A stretch of 64,000 bases of DNA, taken from assembly GCF_900636535.1 (NCBI RefSeq), contig NZ_LR134289.1:4605001-4669000 (forward strand). The letters run 5' to 3'. This document shows, piece after piece, positions 9,009 through 17,943 of this stretch. The stretch's first letter is position 1. Every line of letters starts with the position of its first letter. The notes beneath the pieces are model-generated. The model searched no databases and had not been told where the DNA came from. It saw only the letters and a list, made by a program, of their open reading frames with translations. A program made the position numbers and the translations under genes. The stretch is from Chryseobacterium gleum (GTDB lineage Bacteria; Bacteroidota; Bacteroidia; Flavobacteriales; Weeksellaceae).

Positions 9009-9908
9009 TTATTTTCTGTTTAAAATAGCCTTAGGAAGCGGAACATATTCGTTTTCGTCACCTGGTACCAATGGAAATGCCTCGTGATTCTGGTCATTCC
9101 AGTTTACTTTTGCCTGCTCAATTAATTCTTTATCAGAGTTGACGAAATTCCAGAATATAAAACGCTCTTCATCAAAGGGCTCGCCACCGAAAAGATAAAC
9201 CGTTCCGTTTTCACTCATATCAAACTCACAAAGCTTGGTGTCTTTAGCGATCATCAGCTGTTTTGAACCATAAGAGTTTCCCTCTGTTGTCACAGTTCCA
9301 TCCAGAACGTACATTGCCGCTTCTCCGTAAAGATCCTTTCCGATGCTGATTTTCTTAGCTTCTTTGGTTTTAATTTCAAGGAAAAATAACTTGCTGTGTA
9401 CAGGGACCGGAGAGGTTCTGCCGAATGCTTCACCGGCTATTAATTTATACTGAATGCCATCTTCTTCCCAAACCGGAATATCATCCGCTTCGATATGATG
9501 GAAGGTAGGTTCTGATTGCTCAAGGTGCTTTGGAAGTCCTACCCAGATCTGGAATCCGTGCAGTCTTTTATCACTGTGCCTTAAATATTCAGGAGTTCTT
9601 TCAGAATGTACCACTCCTTTTCCGGCAGTCATCCAGTTTACTGCACCCGGTTTTATTTCAATAGCACTTCCGATGCTGTCTCTGTGGAAAATAGAGCCTT
9701 CCAGCAGATAAGTTAACGTAGATAAACCGATATGAGGATGTGGCGGAACATCAAGATTCTGATAATCTTTCAATTCTGATGGTCCCATATGATCAATAAA
9801 AACAAAAGGTCCTACAGCTCTTTTTTCACGGAAAGGAAGAAGTCTTCCTACCAGGAAATTACCGATATCCGCTGCTTTTTCTTCAATGATAAGTCCAATA
9901 TTTGACAT
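9009..9908 (-). CDS. pirin family protein (cupin)
   Basis: This is a 299-aa bicupin. The N-terminal cupin shows the metal-binding pattern PHPHIGLSTLTYLLEG near residue 56, with further His and Glu in VVHSERTPE. The C-terminal half contains the conserved pirin ending around GEPFDEERFIFWNFVNS. Bacterial pirins include quercetinase-like dioxygenases and redox regulators; the substrate here is unknown. It appears to begin the tight part of the leftward operon, with a GNAT gene 50 bp upstream and a second, divergent pirin about 520 bp further on. Confidence 0.9.
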   Translation of the reverse strand: MSNIGLIIEEKAADIGNFLVGRLLPFREKRAVGPFVFIDHMGPSELKDYQNLDVPPHPHIGLSTLTYLLEGSIFHRDSIGSAIEIKPGAVNWMTAGKGVVHSERTPEYLRHSDKRLHGFQIWVGLPKHLEQSEPTFHHIEADDIPVWEEDGIQYKLIAGEAFGRTSPVPVHSKLFFLEIKTKEAKKISIGKDLYGEAAMYVLDGTVTTEGNSYGSKQLMIAKDTKLCEFDMSENGTVYLFGGEPFDEERFIFWNFVNSDKELIEQAKVNWNDQNHEAFPLVPGDENEYVPLPKAILNRK

Positions 9909-9958
9909 AATGATGTGATACTTTTTTAAATGTTATTTAATTGAATTGATGAAAGTGT

Positions 9959-10282
9959 TTAGAGTTTGTCATATCCTTCAAATCTCTCATCCACGATACG
10001 CTTCCATTCAGGATGCTTTCTGATAAAGGCGAAAACATAAGGACAGAACGGTAGAAGTTTTTTCCCGCTCTCTTCAATATAATTGAGTGTTTTTTCCACT
10101 ACGGCTGCGGCTGCACCTGTTCCTGCCAGTTCAGCATCTGCCTCAGTATGAATTAAAGAGATCTGGTGCATAGTCTCACGATAATCAATAAATGCGTGAT
10201 ACCCGTTGACTTCTATTTCAAATCTTTTTTCTGCTTTTACAAGAGGTATATTTTCAAATTCAGGTTTCATAATTTTTTGCAT
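9959..10282 (-). CDS. small GNAT-type N-acetyltransferase (YidJ/NATD1-like)
   Basis: This is a 107-aa relative of the GNAT at 6974-7261. It has the acetyl-CoA segment ELAGTGAAAAVVEKTLNYIE and the ending PFCPYVFAFIRKHPEWKRIV. The substrate is unknown. An alternative start at the fourth codon of the short N-terminal extension (MQKIM) would give 103 aa, and I cannot choose firmly between them. It lies between two pirin genes, with a palindromic repeat upstream. Confidence 0.85.
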   Translation of the reverse strand: MQKIMKPEFENIPLVKAEKRFEIEVNGYHAFIDYRETMHQISLIHTEADAELAGTGAAAAVVEKTLNYIEESGKKLLPFCPYVFAFIRKHPEWKRIVDERFEGYDKL

Positions 10283-10335
10283 TAAAGGATTCTGTTTCCA
10301 AATAGGATAAACAGAACATATTCATGATAATAGCT

Positions 10336-10368
10336 AAACCTTACAGGTTTCTGAAACCCGTAAGGTTT
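10336..10368. repeat. palindromic repeat, family A, copy 1
   Basis: AAACCTTACAGGTTT, a 3-nt centre, and AAACCCGTAAGGTTT form an imperfect hairpin with two mismatched positions. The same element, perfectly palindromic, occurs at 52748-52780. It lies in the gap between a pirin and a GNAT gene. Confidence 0.8.
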
Positions 10369-10427
10369 GCCATCATATAAAGTTAATAAAAAAGGAATAA
10401 TTAAAGATTACGATAAATTTAATTCTT

Positions 10428-11306
10428 TTAATCTTCCAGATATCCGAATTTTCCGGTATTGAAATCCTCGAAAGCCTGCATGATTTCCTCCCTGGAATTC
10501 ATAACAAAAGGACCATGAGGATAAATCGGTTCGTTGATAGGCTCACCACTGATGATCAGAACAACAGCGTCTTCTTTTGCTTCAATGTTAAATGTTTCCC
10601 CTTCATTCTTGAACAGGATAAAATGATCCTGTTTAACTCTTTCCTCGCCATTAATAATAACACTTCCTTCAATAACCAGAGCAGCTGTATTGAAATGAGC
10701 AGGGAAATTAAAATCAGCTTTTCCTCCTGATTTAAGTTTGGCATTCATCATGTGAACCGGTGTGAATGTACTGGCGGGCCCTTTGTGACCATCATATTCT
10801 CCGGCAATCACTTCTACAAAACCATTATCACCTAGATCTACTTTTTCCATCTTAGAGTTTTCAATAGCCTGATATTTTGGACAGCTCATTTTGTCTTTCG
10901 CCGGAAGATTCACCCAAAGCTGAACCATCTGGAAAATTCCTCCTTCTTTTGCCCATTCTGTTTCATGATATTCTTTATGAAGAACTCCTTTAGCGGCAGT
11001 CATCCACTGAACATCACCTTCTCCGATAACACCGCCGCCGCCAGCGCTGTCGTGGTGCTCTACTTTTCCGCTGTATGCTATTGTTACGGTTTCAAAACCT
11101 CTGTGTGGATGTACGCCAACACCTCTTGGTCTGTCTGATCCGTTAAAGTGAAACTTTGAATTGTAATCCAGCATAATGAACGGATCCATTCTTTTCATAT
11201 CCAATCCAGGTACTCCCGGAATGAAATTATGAACCCTGAATCCATCGCCTACAAAATGCGCAGGTTTTGGAGATACTACGATTTCTATTTTTTTAGTTGC
11301 CATCAC
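10428..11306 (-). CDS. pirin family protein (cupin)
   Basis: This is a 292-aa pirin with the N-terminal cupin motif HPHRGFETVTIAYSG near residue 70 and VLHKEYHETEW supplying further metal ligands. The C-terminal cupin ends in GEPINEPIYPHGPFVMN, a signature of the classical pirin/YhhW branch. It differs clearly from the second pirin at 9009-9908, so the two are diverged paralogues rather than a recent duplication. It may be a quercetinase-like enzyme or a redox-responsive factor in the cytosol. Confidence 0.9.
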   Translation of the reverse strand: MMATKKIEIVVSPKPAHFVGDGFRVHNFIPGVPGLDMKRMDPFIMLDYNSKFHFNGSDRPRGVGVHPHRGFETVTIAYSGKVEHHDSAGGGGVIGEGDVQWMTAAKGVLHKEYHETEWAKEGGIFQMVQLWVNLPAKDKMSCPKYQAIENSKMEKVDLGDNGFVEVIAGEYDGHKGPASTFTPVHMMNAKLKSGGKADFNFPAHFNTAALVIEGSVIINGEERVKQDHFILFKNEGETFNIEAKEDAVVLIISGEPINEPIYPHGPFVMNSREEIMQAFEDFNTGKFGYLED

Positions 11307-11400
11307 ATTGTTGATTTATGTAAACAAAATTACCATAGTTACCTGTGAAAAGCATTGATCTGTGTTAAGTTCGTGAGAGGGGAAAGCGAAGTGGAAAAAC

Positions 11401-11512
11401 TTCGAATCGCAAAATGGCAAAACTGCAAATGAGCAGAACTGCTCTGCATTATGTTTCACTATTTCGCCCTTTTGCGATTTTACTTTTTTACCTTTTAGCC
11501 TTTTACTATTTC
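11401..11512. repeat. intergenic repeat, family E, copy 1
   Basis: The left arm TCGCAAAATGGCAAAACTGC and the right arm CCCTTTTGCGATTTTAC... followed by TTTTAGCCTTTTACTATTTC are imperfect complements. Sister copies lie at 20533-20640 and 32389-32465. The right arm ends 8 bp before the stop codon (minus strand) of the MFS gene. No coding frame was recognised. Confidence 0.75.
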
Positions 11513-11520
11513 CCTTACAA

Positions 11521-12923
11521 TTATTCCTCCTTCGACTTCATATTCTTCCCGTCCGAAATATGCAGTCTCCTGAACACGAATCCCGATAAAATCGTTAATA
11601 TCCCTACTGTAAGAAAAGTTAACCGGAATGCATTATGGATTTCTCCCTTGATGAGATCTGTGTTTTCATACAGCTTTAAAACAATCAGCCCGAAGGCTAT
11701 TCCAAAGCCTATTGCCAGCTGTTGATTGACAGAGAGTAAAGAGTTTCCGCTACTGGTCTGAAAGTTCCGGAGATCTGCAATGGAAATGGTGTTCATGGAA
11801 GTGAACTGGATAGAGTTGAAAAAACCTAATATCGCGATGATTGGAACAAACCAGTACAGAGAAGTATGGATATCGGGAATGGCAAGCAGACAGATCAGAG
11901 TTCCGATAATGAACGTATTGATCATTAAAGTCTGACGATAGCCGTATTTATCTAAAATTTTAATCACATATGATTTCCCGAAGATCGCAGTTAAAGCCAT
12001 AGGAGCAATGATCCAGCCTGAAGTTACTGCAGACTGTTTATAGGCAATCTGAATCATCAATGGCAGCAATAACGGAACGGAGCTGATTCCTAATCTGGTG
12101 GCAAGGTTTCCTACGATACCTACCCGGAAAGTCCTTACCTGAAACAGGTTTAAAGGGAAGATAGGATTTCCTCCTCTTTTGGCATGTTTGTAATAATAAT
12201 ACAGGAAAAGAAATCCCATAATAAATACAAGTAAAACAGGAGTAATATTTTGTATGTCTCCAAAAAGTTCCAATGAAACAGAAAGCAGGAGAGAGGCTGC
12301 TGCAAAAATCAGGAAACCTTTTAAATCAAAATCTACATCATCAGATTTATAGTCAGGCATGAATTTTAATCCCAAAAGAATTCCCAGAAGGCCAATCGGG
12401 ATATTAATAAGAAATATCCAGTGCCACGAAAGATAATCTACCATATAGCCCCAACCAAAGGACCAAGTACGGGCCCGATAAGTGCAGGAATGATCGCAAA
12501 GTTCATTGCTTTGAGAAGTTCATTTTTATCAAAGGTCTTGATAAGTGCAAGTTTCCCTACAGGAGTCATCAAACTTCCTCCAACTCCCTGGATAACTCTT
12601 GAAATAACGAGATGAGTAAGGTTTTGAGATAATGAACAAAAGAGCGAACCCAGACTGAATAATATCAAAGAAAATATAAACACTTTTTTTGTCCCAAACC
12701 GGTCTGCAAGAAATCCGCTGGCCGGCATGAAAACTGCCAGGGTCAGAACGTAGCTGATAATGGCATTCTGCATATTGAGTGGTGACTCATTCAGATCTTT
12801 TGCAATTGCGGGTAGGGAAGTATTCAGAATTGTGGAATCCAGCATTTGCATAAAAATAGCAGTAGCCAGAATTAAGGGAAGTATTTTTTTTACGGATGTC
12901 TGTGGTGTATTTGCTTCTGTCAT
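11521..12923 (-). pseudogene. MFS drug efflux transporter (DHA2/EmrB-like), split by a one-base frameshift
   Basis: Two overlapping frames together encode one 14-TM-type major facilitator. The upstream part (12438-12923, 161 aa) starts with the DHA2 helix-1 motif QMLDSTILNTSLPAIA and the FLADRFGTKK loop and ends in GPVLGPLVG followed by AIW and a stop. The second part (11521-12444) resumes with YMVDYLSWHWIFLINIPIGL. Adding one G to the GGGG run (CCCC at 12449-12452, plus strand) restores continuous family sequence, giving about 467 aa. It is an inner-membrane proton-coupled exporter of unknown drug range. The break is either a real inactivating indel, a phase-variable or slippery site, or a sequencing error in a homopolymer. 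Confidence 0.88.
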
Positions 12924-13026
12924 TTTGTACCGGCTGGGTTATAAAAAACTCCCAGACTTATTTGATTTGAAGAACCACTTGCTTTAAGCGGTTTGATCCT
13001 TAGATAAAGAAATCCATATAAAATTA

Positions 13027-13058
13027 AAAAAGTCCTGTGAAATTTCACAGGACTTTTT
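13027..13058. terminator. intrinsic terminator
   Basis: A perfect palindrome with stem AAAAAGTCCTGTGAAA and its complement has A/T runs on both sides. It lies 3 bp past the stop of the leftward exported-protein gene and can act in both directions. Confidence 0.87.
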
Positions 13059-13061
13059 TAA

Positions 13062-13874
13062 TTATTTTCTAGGTTTTTCTACTCCTTTCCATTCATCACC
13101 GGCTTTTCTGTACTGGCTTAAAGTGAAAGTTTTGAAATCCTTTGTTTTGTATTCGATGTTATCTGTATTCTGCTCAAACGGCATGATATAATAGTATTCA
13201 ATATCTGTTTTATCAGATTTGTTCCCTTTTTTTACAGTAGGAACATACTTTGAAAATTTATAATTGGGAAGATATTGTCTTAATCTGGTATAAAAAGCTT
13301 TGTCCTCTTTTTCATTAGGAATGATGTCTACAATATTCAGATCGTCCTTTTTCTTGTCAATCCAAAGATAATATGTTTTTTCCTCTCCGATGTTTCTGTT
13401 ATAAGAATTGAAAGCAAATAATTCCTTAGGCACGAGTTCCTTGATTTTTTCCGGATCAACCTTAGTATAATACTGGCCTTTTGAAGGATCTACATACGTC
13501 TCAAGGTTGTACATTAAAACAGAATTGTTTTCAAATTTTTTATTTTTAAAATATTGATTTAAAGATAATTCTGCTGTTGCTCTAAGCTCTTTTCCTCTGG
13601 CATCCAGTTTTTTTGTCGGATTCTGAGGGTTGACATATTTTACAAATTCGTATAAAACAACAGGTTTTATATCTTTAAGATGAGGATACGTTTTCAGCTG
13701 CTCTGCCTTTACAAGCCAATAATATTGTTGATAGTAGTCATCTTTATCCTGGTCTTTCACACTCTTGTAAGCCAAAGCAAGCTTCTTTGAATTCAGATAT
13801 TTGCCATATTTTCCTTGTCCAAAAGCGAAACTTATGGCTAATAAGGCAAATAAAACAGTAAGGTTTCTTCTCAT
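13062..13874 (-). CDS. exported protein of unknown function
   Basis: This is a 270-aa protein with a Sec signal peptide (MRRNLTVLFALLAISFAFGQ). I set the start at 13874, because the longer frame from 13904 only adds ten polar residues before it. It also overlaps the likely -10 element (TATATTTG on the minus strand, 13902-13909). The mature part is lysine- and tyrosine-rich (YYQQYYWLVKAEQ, QYYTKVDPEKIKEL) and I recognise no domain. It is probably periplasmic. It stands alone between terminators. Confidence 0.7.
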   Translation of the reverse strand: MRRNLTVLFALLAISFAFGQGKYGKYLNSKKLALAYKSVKDQDKDDYYQQYYWLVKAEQLKTYPHLKDIKPVVLYEFVKYVNPQNPTKKLDARGKELRATAELSLNQYFKNKKFENNSVLMYNLETYVDPSKGQYYTKVDPEKIKELVPKELFAFNSYNRNIGEEKTYYLWIDKKKDDLNIVDIIPNEKEDKAFYTRLRQYLPNYKFSKYVPTVKKGNKSDKTDIEYYYIMPFEQNTDNIEYKTKDFKTFTLSQYRKAGDEWKGVEKPRK

Positions 13875-13979
13875 TTTTTTATAATTGATATTTTCGTTTT
13901 CCAAATATAATTATTTATTAGATATTATTTTGGATTGTGAGTTAAATTATGCCATATTGTTATTGTTAATTCAAGAAAA

Positions 13980-14001
13980 AATCCTGTATTGCTACAGGAT
14001 T
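13980..14001 (-). terminator. intrinsic terminator, probably of asnB
   Basis: The 9-bp stem AATCCTGTA/TACAGGATT has a TTGC loop and TTTTTTC on the minus strand. It is about 270 bp past the asnB stop, with only a repeat element between, so asnB mRNA would carry the repeat in its 3' untranslated region. Confidence 0.7.
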
Positions 14002-14088
14002 GATAAATTATAACAGAGAGAGTTATAGGTTTGAATAAAAAAAATATATATTTTAATTAGTGAATTAATATTATTGGCAAGGTTAAAT

Positions 14089-14247
14089 AAACGCTATGGT
14101 CGCAAGGTTTATATTTTAATCCCATATATTTTGTTCGCAAGGGCACTTCATTCAGCGAGGATATCGGTTTGTCTGTTGCTAAGTGAAACGCCTTTGCGAT
14201 CGCTCTTAAACACTAATGGAAATATCTTAGCGTACTCTGCGTTAAAA
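14089..14247. repeat. intergenic repeat, family C, copy 1
   Basis: A roughly 160-bp element begins AAACGCTATGGTCGCAAGG. It contains GGGCACTTCATTCAGCGAGG and AAGTGAAACGCCTTTGCGA, and ends ACTCTGCGTTAAA. Closely similar copies lie at 33714-33868 (same orientation) and 42034-42193 (inverted), with a fragment at 63936-63990. It has no open frame of note. Confidence 0.8.
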
Positions 14248-14270
14248 TATCCCGAAACAAATAACATAAT

Positions 14271-15938
14271 CTAATACGACGTTTCATGTACCTTCACCGC
14301 TCTTCCGCTTGGATCATTCATTTTTTTGAAGGCTTCATCCCATTCCAAAGCAATAGGAGTGGAGCATGCCACAGATGGAACGGATGGAACAGTTGCTGCA
14401 GCAGTTTCACTTGGGAAATGTTCTTCAAAAATAGTTCTGTATCTGTACTCTTCTTTGTTCTGAGGGGTATTCAATGGAAATCTGAATCTTGCATTCGCCA
14501 TCATTTCATCTGTTACTTCTTTTTCAGCAACCTCTTTTAAAGTATCGATCCATGAATATCCCACACCATCAGAGAACTGTTCTTTCTGTCTCCAGACGAT
14601 AGAATCAGGAAGAATATCTTCGAAAGCTTTTCTCAATACCCACTTTTCAATTTTTCCTTCTGCCGTGCTGATCATTTTATCTTTTGGATTAATCGTCATG
14701 GCAATATCCATGAATTCTTTATCAAGGAAAGGGACTCTTCCTTCAATTCCCCAGCTCATTAATGCTTTGTTAGCCCTCAGGCAATCGTAAAGGTGAAGTT
14801 TACCAAGCTTTCTTACTGTCTCGTCATGGAATTCTCTTGCATCAGGTGCTTTGTGGAAATATAAATAGCCACCGAAAAGTTCATCGGAACCTTCTCCTGA
14901 AAGAACCATTTTAATTCCCATAGACTTGATCACTCTTGCCAGAAGATACATCGGGGTGGATGCTCTGATGGTTGTTACATCATAGGTTTCAAGGTGGTAA
15001 ATGACGTCACGTACAGCATCCAGTCCTTCCTGTACGGTAAAGTTAACTTCATGGTGAACAGATCCGATGTGTTCTGCTGCTTTCTGAGCCGCTGCCAGAT
15101 CGGGAGAACCTACAAGTCCTACGGCAAAACTGTGAAGTCTTGGGTACCAGGCTTCCTGGGTATCACCACTTTCAATTCTCTGGCGTGCAAACTTTGCTGT
15201 AATGGCTGAAATGACAGATGAATCCAAACCTCCGGAAAGAAGAACTCCGTAAGGGACATCACTCATCAGTTGTCTGTGTACAGCATCTTCAAGGCCTTTT
15301 CTCAATTTTGCAATATCCGTTTCGTTTTCTTTTACATGATCAAAACTTTCCCAGTCCCTTTTATACCATTGCTGAAGTTCAGCGCCGTCTTTGCTGTACA
15401 CAAAATGCCCAGGTAAGAACGTTTCTATTTTTTTACAAACTCCTTCAAGAGCTTTCAGTTCAGAAGCGACATAATAGTTTCCGTTTTTGTCCCAGCCCTG
15501 ATAAAGCGGACAGATTCCCATATGGTCACGGGCAATCAGGTAAACGTCATTTTCAGTGTCATATAAAGCAAAAGCAAAAATTCCGTTCAGTTTTTCAACG
15601 AAATTTTTTCCGTATTTTTTGTAAAGAGCCAGGATTACTTCACAGTCAGACTGGGTCTGAAATTCATAATCAGGAAACTCTTCTTTTAATTCTCTATGGT
15701 TGTAGATTTCACCGTTTACAGCTAATACTACTTTTCCGTCTTTGGTAAATAAAGGTTGTTTTCCGGATGTAGGATCTACAATGGCAAGCCTTTCATGAGA
15801 GAAAACTACTTTTTCGTCCTGAAAAACTCCACTCCAATCCGGTCCTCTGTGACGGATTTTTTTTGACATTTCCAAAACCTGGGGTCTTAATACATCAGTT
15901 TTCTGTTTGGCGTCAAATAAACATACAATTCCACACAT
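14271..15938 (-). CDS. asnB: asparagine synthase B (glutamine-hydrolysing)
   Basis: This is a 555-aa cytosolic enzyme that makes asparagine from aspartate, glutamine and ATP. The N-terminal Ntn-glutaminase begins with the nucleophile Cys2 (MCGIVCLF), with RHRGPDWSG near residue 30 and NGEIYN near 75. The synthetase domain has the ATP-pyrophosphatase loop SGGLDSS at 235-241 and GEGSDELFGGY further on. The length matches E. coli AsnB. A promoter pair (TTG and TACTTTTG, minus strand, at 15989-15959) lies just upstream. It is monocistronic. Confidence 0.95.
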   Translation of the reverse strand: MCGIVCLFDAKQKTDVLRPQVLEMSKKIRHRGPDWSGVFQDEKVVFSHERLAIVDPTSGKQPLFTKDGKVVLAVNGEIYNHRELKEEFPDYEFQTQSDCEVILALYKKYGKNFVEKLNGIFAFALYDTENDVYLIARDHMGICPLYQGWDKNGNYYVASELKALEGVCKKIETFLPGHFVYSKDGAELQQWYKRDWESFDHVKENETDIAKLRKGLEDAVHRQLMSDVPYGVLLSGGLDSSVISAITAKFARQRIESGDTQEAWYPRLHSFAVGLVGSPDLAAAQKAAEHIGSVHHEVNFTVQEGLDAVRDVIYHLETYDVTTIRASTPMYLLARVIKSMGIKMVLSGEGSDELFGGYLYFHKAPDAREFHDETVRKLGKLHLYDCLRANKALMSWGIEGRVPFLDKEFMDIAMTINPKDKMISTAEGKIEKWVLRKAFEDILPDSIVWRQKEQFSDGVGYSWIDTLKEVAEKEVTDEMMANARFRFPLNTPQNKEEYRYRTIFEEHFPSETAAATVPSVPSVACSTPIALEWDEAFKKMNDPSGRAVKVHETSY

Positions 15939-16257
15939 AATTTTTATTATTTATGGGACAAAAGTAGAAGTGATGTTTATAAATAACAATAAAAAAAGTT
16001 TAAATGTGTAAAATTTTATCAAATTAATATTTTTAAGTTAAAAACATTAACTATTTTTTGAAATTAGCAGGTGTTTGATTAATTTTTTTCGTTGAGGTAA
16101 ATTAATGTCACCCTTATACGAAATAAAAATGACATATTTATTAATCTATGGTAATTAATTATATGAATTTTACTCCTTACTTTGTGGCTCGAAATAATTT
16201 TTTTTCATCATTTGTGTTTTTACCTTCTTGCAATTCTCATGCAAGAAGGTTTTGTTT
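15939..16257. other. intergenic region with asnB promoter and an orphan hairpin
   Basis: No gene is seen. It contains the asnB promoter at the left end and AT-rich DNA in the middle. At 16222-16250 there is a terminator-like hairpin whose T-tail points rightward into the end of the next (leftward) gene. Confidence 0.5.
15959..15989 (-). promoter_or_regulatory. Bacteroidota-type promoter of asnB
   Basis: On the minus strand a TTG (15989-15987) is followed by a 20-bp spacer and TACTTTTG (15966-15959), matching the -33/-7 consensus TTTG-N19-TAnnTTTG. It ends about 20 bp before the asnB start codon. Confidence 0.7.
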
Positions 16258-16258
16258 T
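16222..16258 (+). terminator. orphan rightward terminator-like hairpin
   Basis: The stem ACCTTCTTGC/GCAAGAAGGT (10 bp, perfect) has a 9-nt loop and is followed on the plus strand by TTTGTTTTTA. On the minus strand the tail is TAAAAACAC, a poor terminator, so it does not suit the adjacent leftward gene. No rightward gene precedes it. Confidence 0.6.
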
Positions 16259-17925
16259 TATTGGATCCCCAATAATGTTCCTGAAACATTCCATGAGCTG
16301 AAGCTTGTTCCTTCAGTTGGTCCCTGCGGAATTTTTACCTGTATCGTATGCTTACCTGCTTTCAGATCTCCAAGAGAGATGAAATTAGGATTGGTAACTG
16401 TTCCCGGACACCAGTTTGATCTGCTGAGGTCTGATGAAGAAAGTCCGTCCTGGAAATTTCCTGAAGCCGGATTATATAAACGATACGAACCGCAATCTGT
16501 TCTCCATGGAATGAATGAAAATACCGGCTTTCCATCCATAAAGACAGAATTGGTTTTTGGGACGAATTCGTCTCCGTTTTCCCAGCCTCCGTGACCGGTG
16601 GTGGTATATCTCAGCTGTGCGTTTTTCAGATCTTTATCTAAAGTGAAATTGACAAGAAGGCCCTTATCCTGATTGAACATTGTAGAATAATCCTGTCCGG
16701 CCATTTCCATAATATTTAAAGTATTGAACAGCGGAATGGCCACATTGTTCTTATGAATTGTCTGATCGCTTTTATGGATCGTAATGTCAAGACTCACTTT
16801 ATGTCCGCCTTTATCATAATTGCCAATGAATGTTCCTATCCATAGCTCTTTTCCTGACAAAGCAGGCTTCAATTCTGTAATATCCTGCCGGTACGGACTT
16901 ATAGTCTGCCAGTCTTTTCCCTTAAGCTGAATATGGTTGAACTTCTGAATGCCAAAGGCTGTAAAGAACCGCATCATTTCCATGGCAGGGCTATAGTTGC
17001 TGGTAGCTGTTACTCCGTAATATTGTTTTCCGTTTCCATTTTCGTAGACAGGAAGTGTTTTTACTCCTTTTTCCAGTCCATCAAAAAAAGACTTTTCTTT
17101 GTCCTGCGGAATAAAAAAAACAGTTCCTGTTCTGTCATAGGCGTCTCCGTTAGACTGCTGTTTCAGCTCTAAAAAAATATTTTCACCTTCTGTAATAGCA
17201 GGGAATTTTACTTTTTTAAGGATAATGGTTCCGTTGGCATATCTTTTTATCTGGCTGTCAGATTTTGAGGCCTCAGAGAAATTGATGAGTTCATTTTCAA
17301 AAACATTCAGTGTGGTAAATCTGCTTTTCCAAAGCTCATCTTTATATCCTAGCTGATCTGTTGTCTGAATATTTCCTTTCAGAATATTTTCAATTCCGGT
17401 GCTCTTGATTTTTTTAATTGATCCGGCTGTAACCAAAGAATTTTTATTTCTCTCCACTTCCAGAACCAATCCCAGATTTTGTCCTAGAACAGAAGGTCCG
17501 CCTTTTAGTTTAAGATCATTGGTATACCATACTTCAATGGTATTGGAATTGACTTTTGTGATTGCTTTTTTACAGTTGTATCCCAGAATTTTTTTCGTCT
17601 CATTGGTCAGTTCGAAATCCTGTTTTCCTACAGATTCAGCATCTGACGTTGAAATGATAGATCCGGGTTTTAAAAAAGCATAAGAGACAATAGTATTGGA
17701 TGGTTTTTCTACCTTAGTGATCTCATAAGGATAGCTGCTTTTTTGCTCCTTGATCGTATTGTTGAGAATAAAATTTTCTTTTTCATTAACCCATACAATG
17801 GTAGAAGGCTGGTCAGTTAATATTTTTCCGTTATAAGAGCTGGTATACTGAATTTCATACGTCTGTGCAGAAAACAGACAGTATAAAAAAACAGCCAGAA
17901 AATTGAAAACAATTCTTGTATGCAT
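16258..17925 (-). CDS. exported GLPGLI-type protein fused to a PNGase F-like domain
   Basis: This is a 555-aa exported protein. I chose the ATG at 17925, which gives signal peptide HTRIVFNFLAVFLYCLFSAQ. The longer frame uses a TTG inside the -10 box. Residues of about 20-190 resemble the GLPGLI family (KILGYNCKKA, VWYTNDL, GPSVLGQNLGLVLEV). About residues 330-555 resemble the two beta-sandwich lobes of peptide:N-glycosidase F (TGHGGWENGDEF, PWRTDCGSYRLYNPASGN, LSRSNWCPG). Whether the PNGase F catalytic Asp/Glu set is complete cannot be judged by eye. It may bind or deglycosylate host or environmental glycoproteins. A promoter pair lies at 17944-17975. Confidence 0.8.
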   Translation of the reverse strand: MHTRIVFNFLAVFLYCLFSAQTYEIQYTSSYNGKILTDQPSTIVWVNEKENFILNNTIKEQKSSYPYEITKVEKPSNTIVSYAFLKPGSIISTSDAESVGKQDFELTNETKKILGYNCKKAITKVNSNTIEVWYTNDLKLKGGPSVLGQNLGLVLEVERNKNSLVTAGSIKKIKSTGIENILKGNIQTTDQLGYKDELWKSRFTTLNVFENELINFSEASKSDSQIKRYANGTIILKKVKFPAITEGENIFLELKQQSNGDAYDRTGTVFFIPQDKEKSFFDGLEKGVKTLPVYENGNGKQYYGVTATSNYSPAMEMMRFFTAFGIQKFNHIQLKGKDWQTISPYRQDITELKPALSGKELWIGTFIGNYDKGGHKVSLDITIHKSDQTIHKNNVAIPLFNTLNIMEMAGQDYSTMFNQDKGLLVNFTLDKDLKNAQLRYTTTGHGGWENGDEFVPKTNSVFMDGKPVFSFIPWRTDCGSYRLYNPASGNFQDGLSSSDLSRSNWCPGTVTNPNFISLGDLKAGKHTIQVKIPQGPTEGTSFSSWNVSGTLLGIQ

Positions 17926-17943
17926 ACATAAATGAGTTTCCTG

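Larger units (their letters stand above)
13905..14270. other. intergenic region with terminator and family C repeat
   Basis: No gene is seen. It holds the promoter of the exported-protein gene at the left end (13902-13909). It also has a leftward hairpin AATCCTGTA/TACAGGATT at 13980-14001, whose minus-strand tail is TTTTTTC and which is probably the asnB terminator. A family C repeat lies at 14089-14247. Confidence 0.6.

Noticed and set aside
14089..14247. Family C repeat as a small RNA gene
   Set aside because: Copies occur in both orientations and differ in their interiors, and no promoter/terminator pair frames them, so repeat is the safer call.
15218..15748. Plus-strand 176-aa open frame inside asnB
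   Set aside because: It is fully antisense to a clearly conserved enzyme and has no promoter or family similarity.
16148..16594. Plus-strand 148-aa open frame
   Set aside because: It overlaps the PNGase F-like coding region on the other strand, and its composition is not that of a protein. It is a shadow frame.
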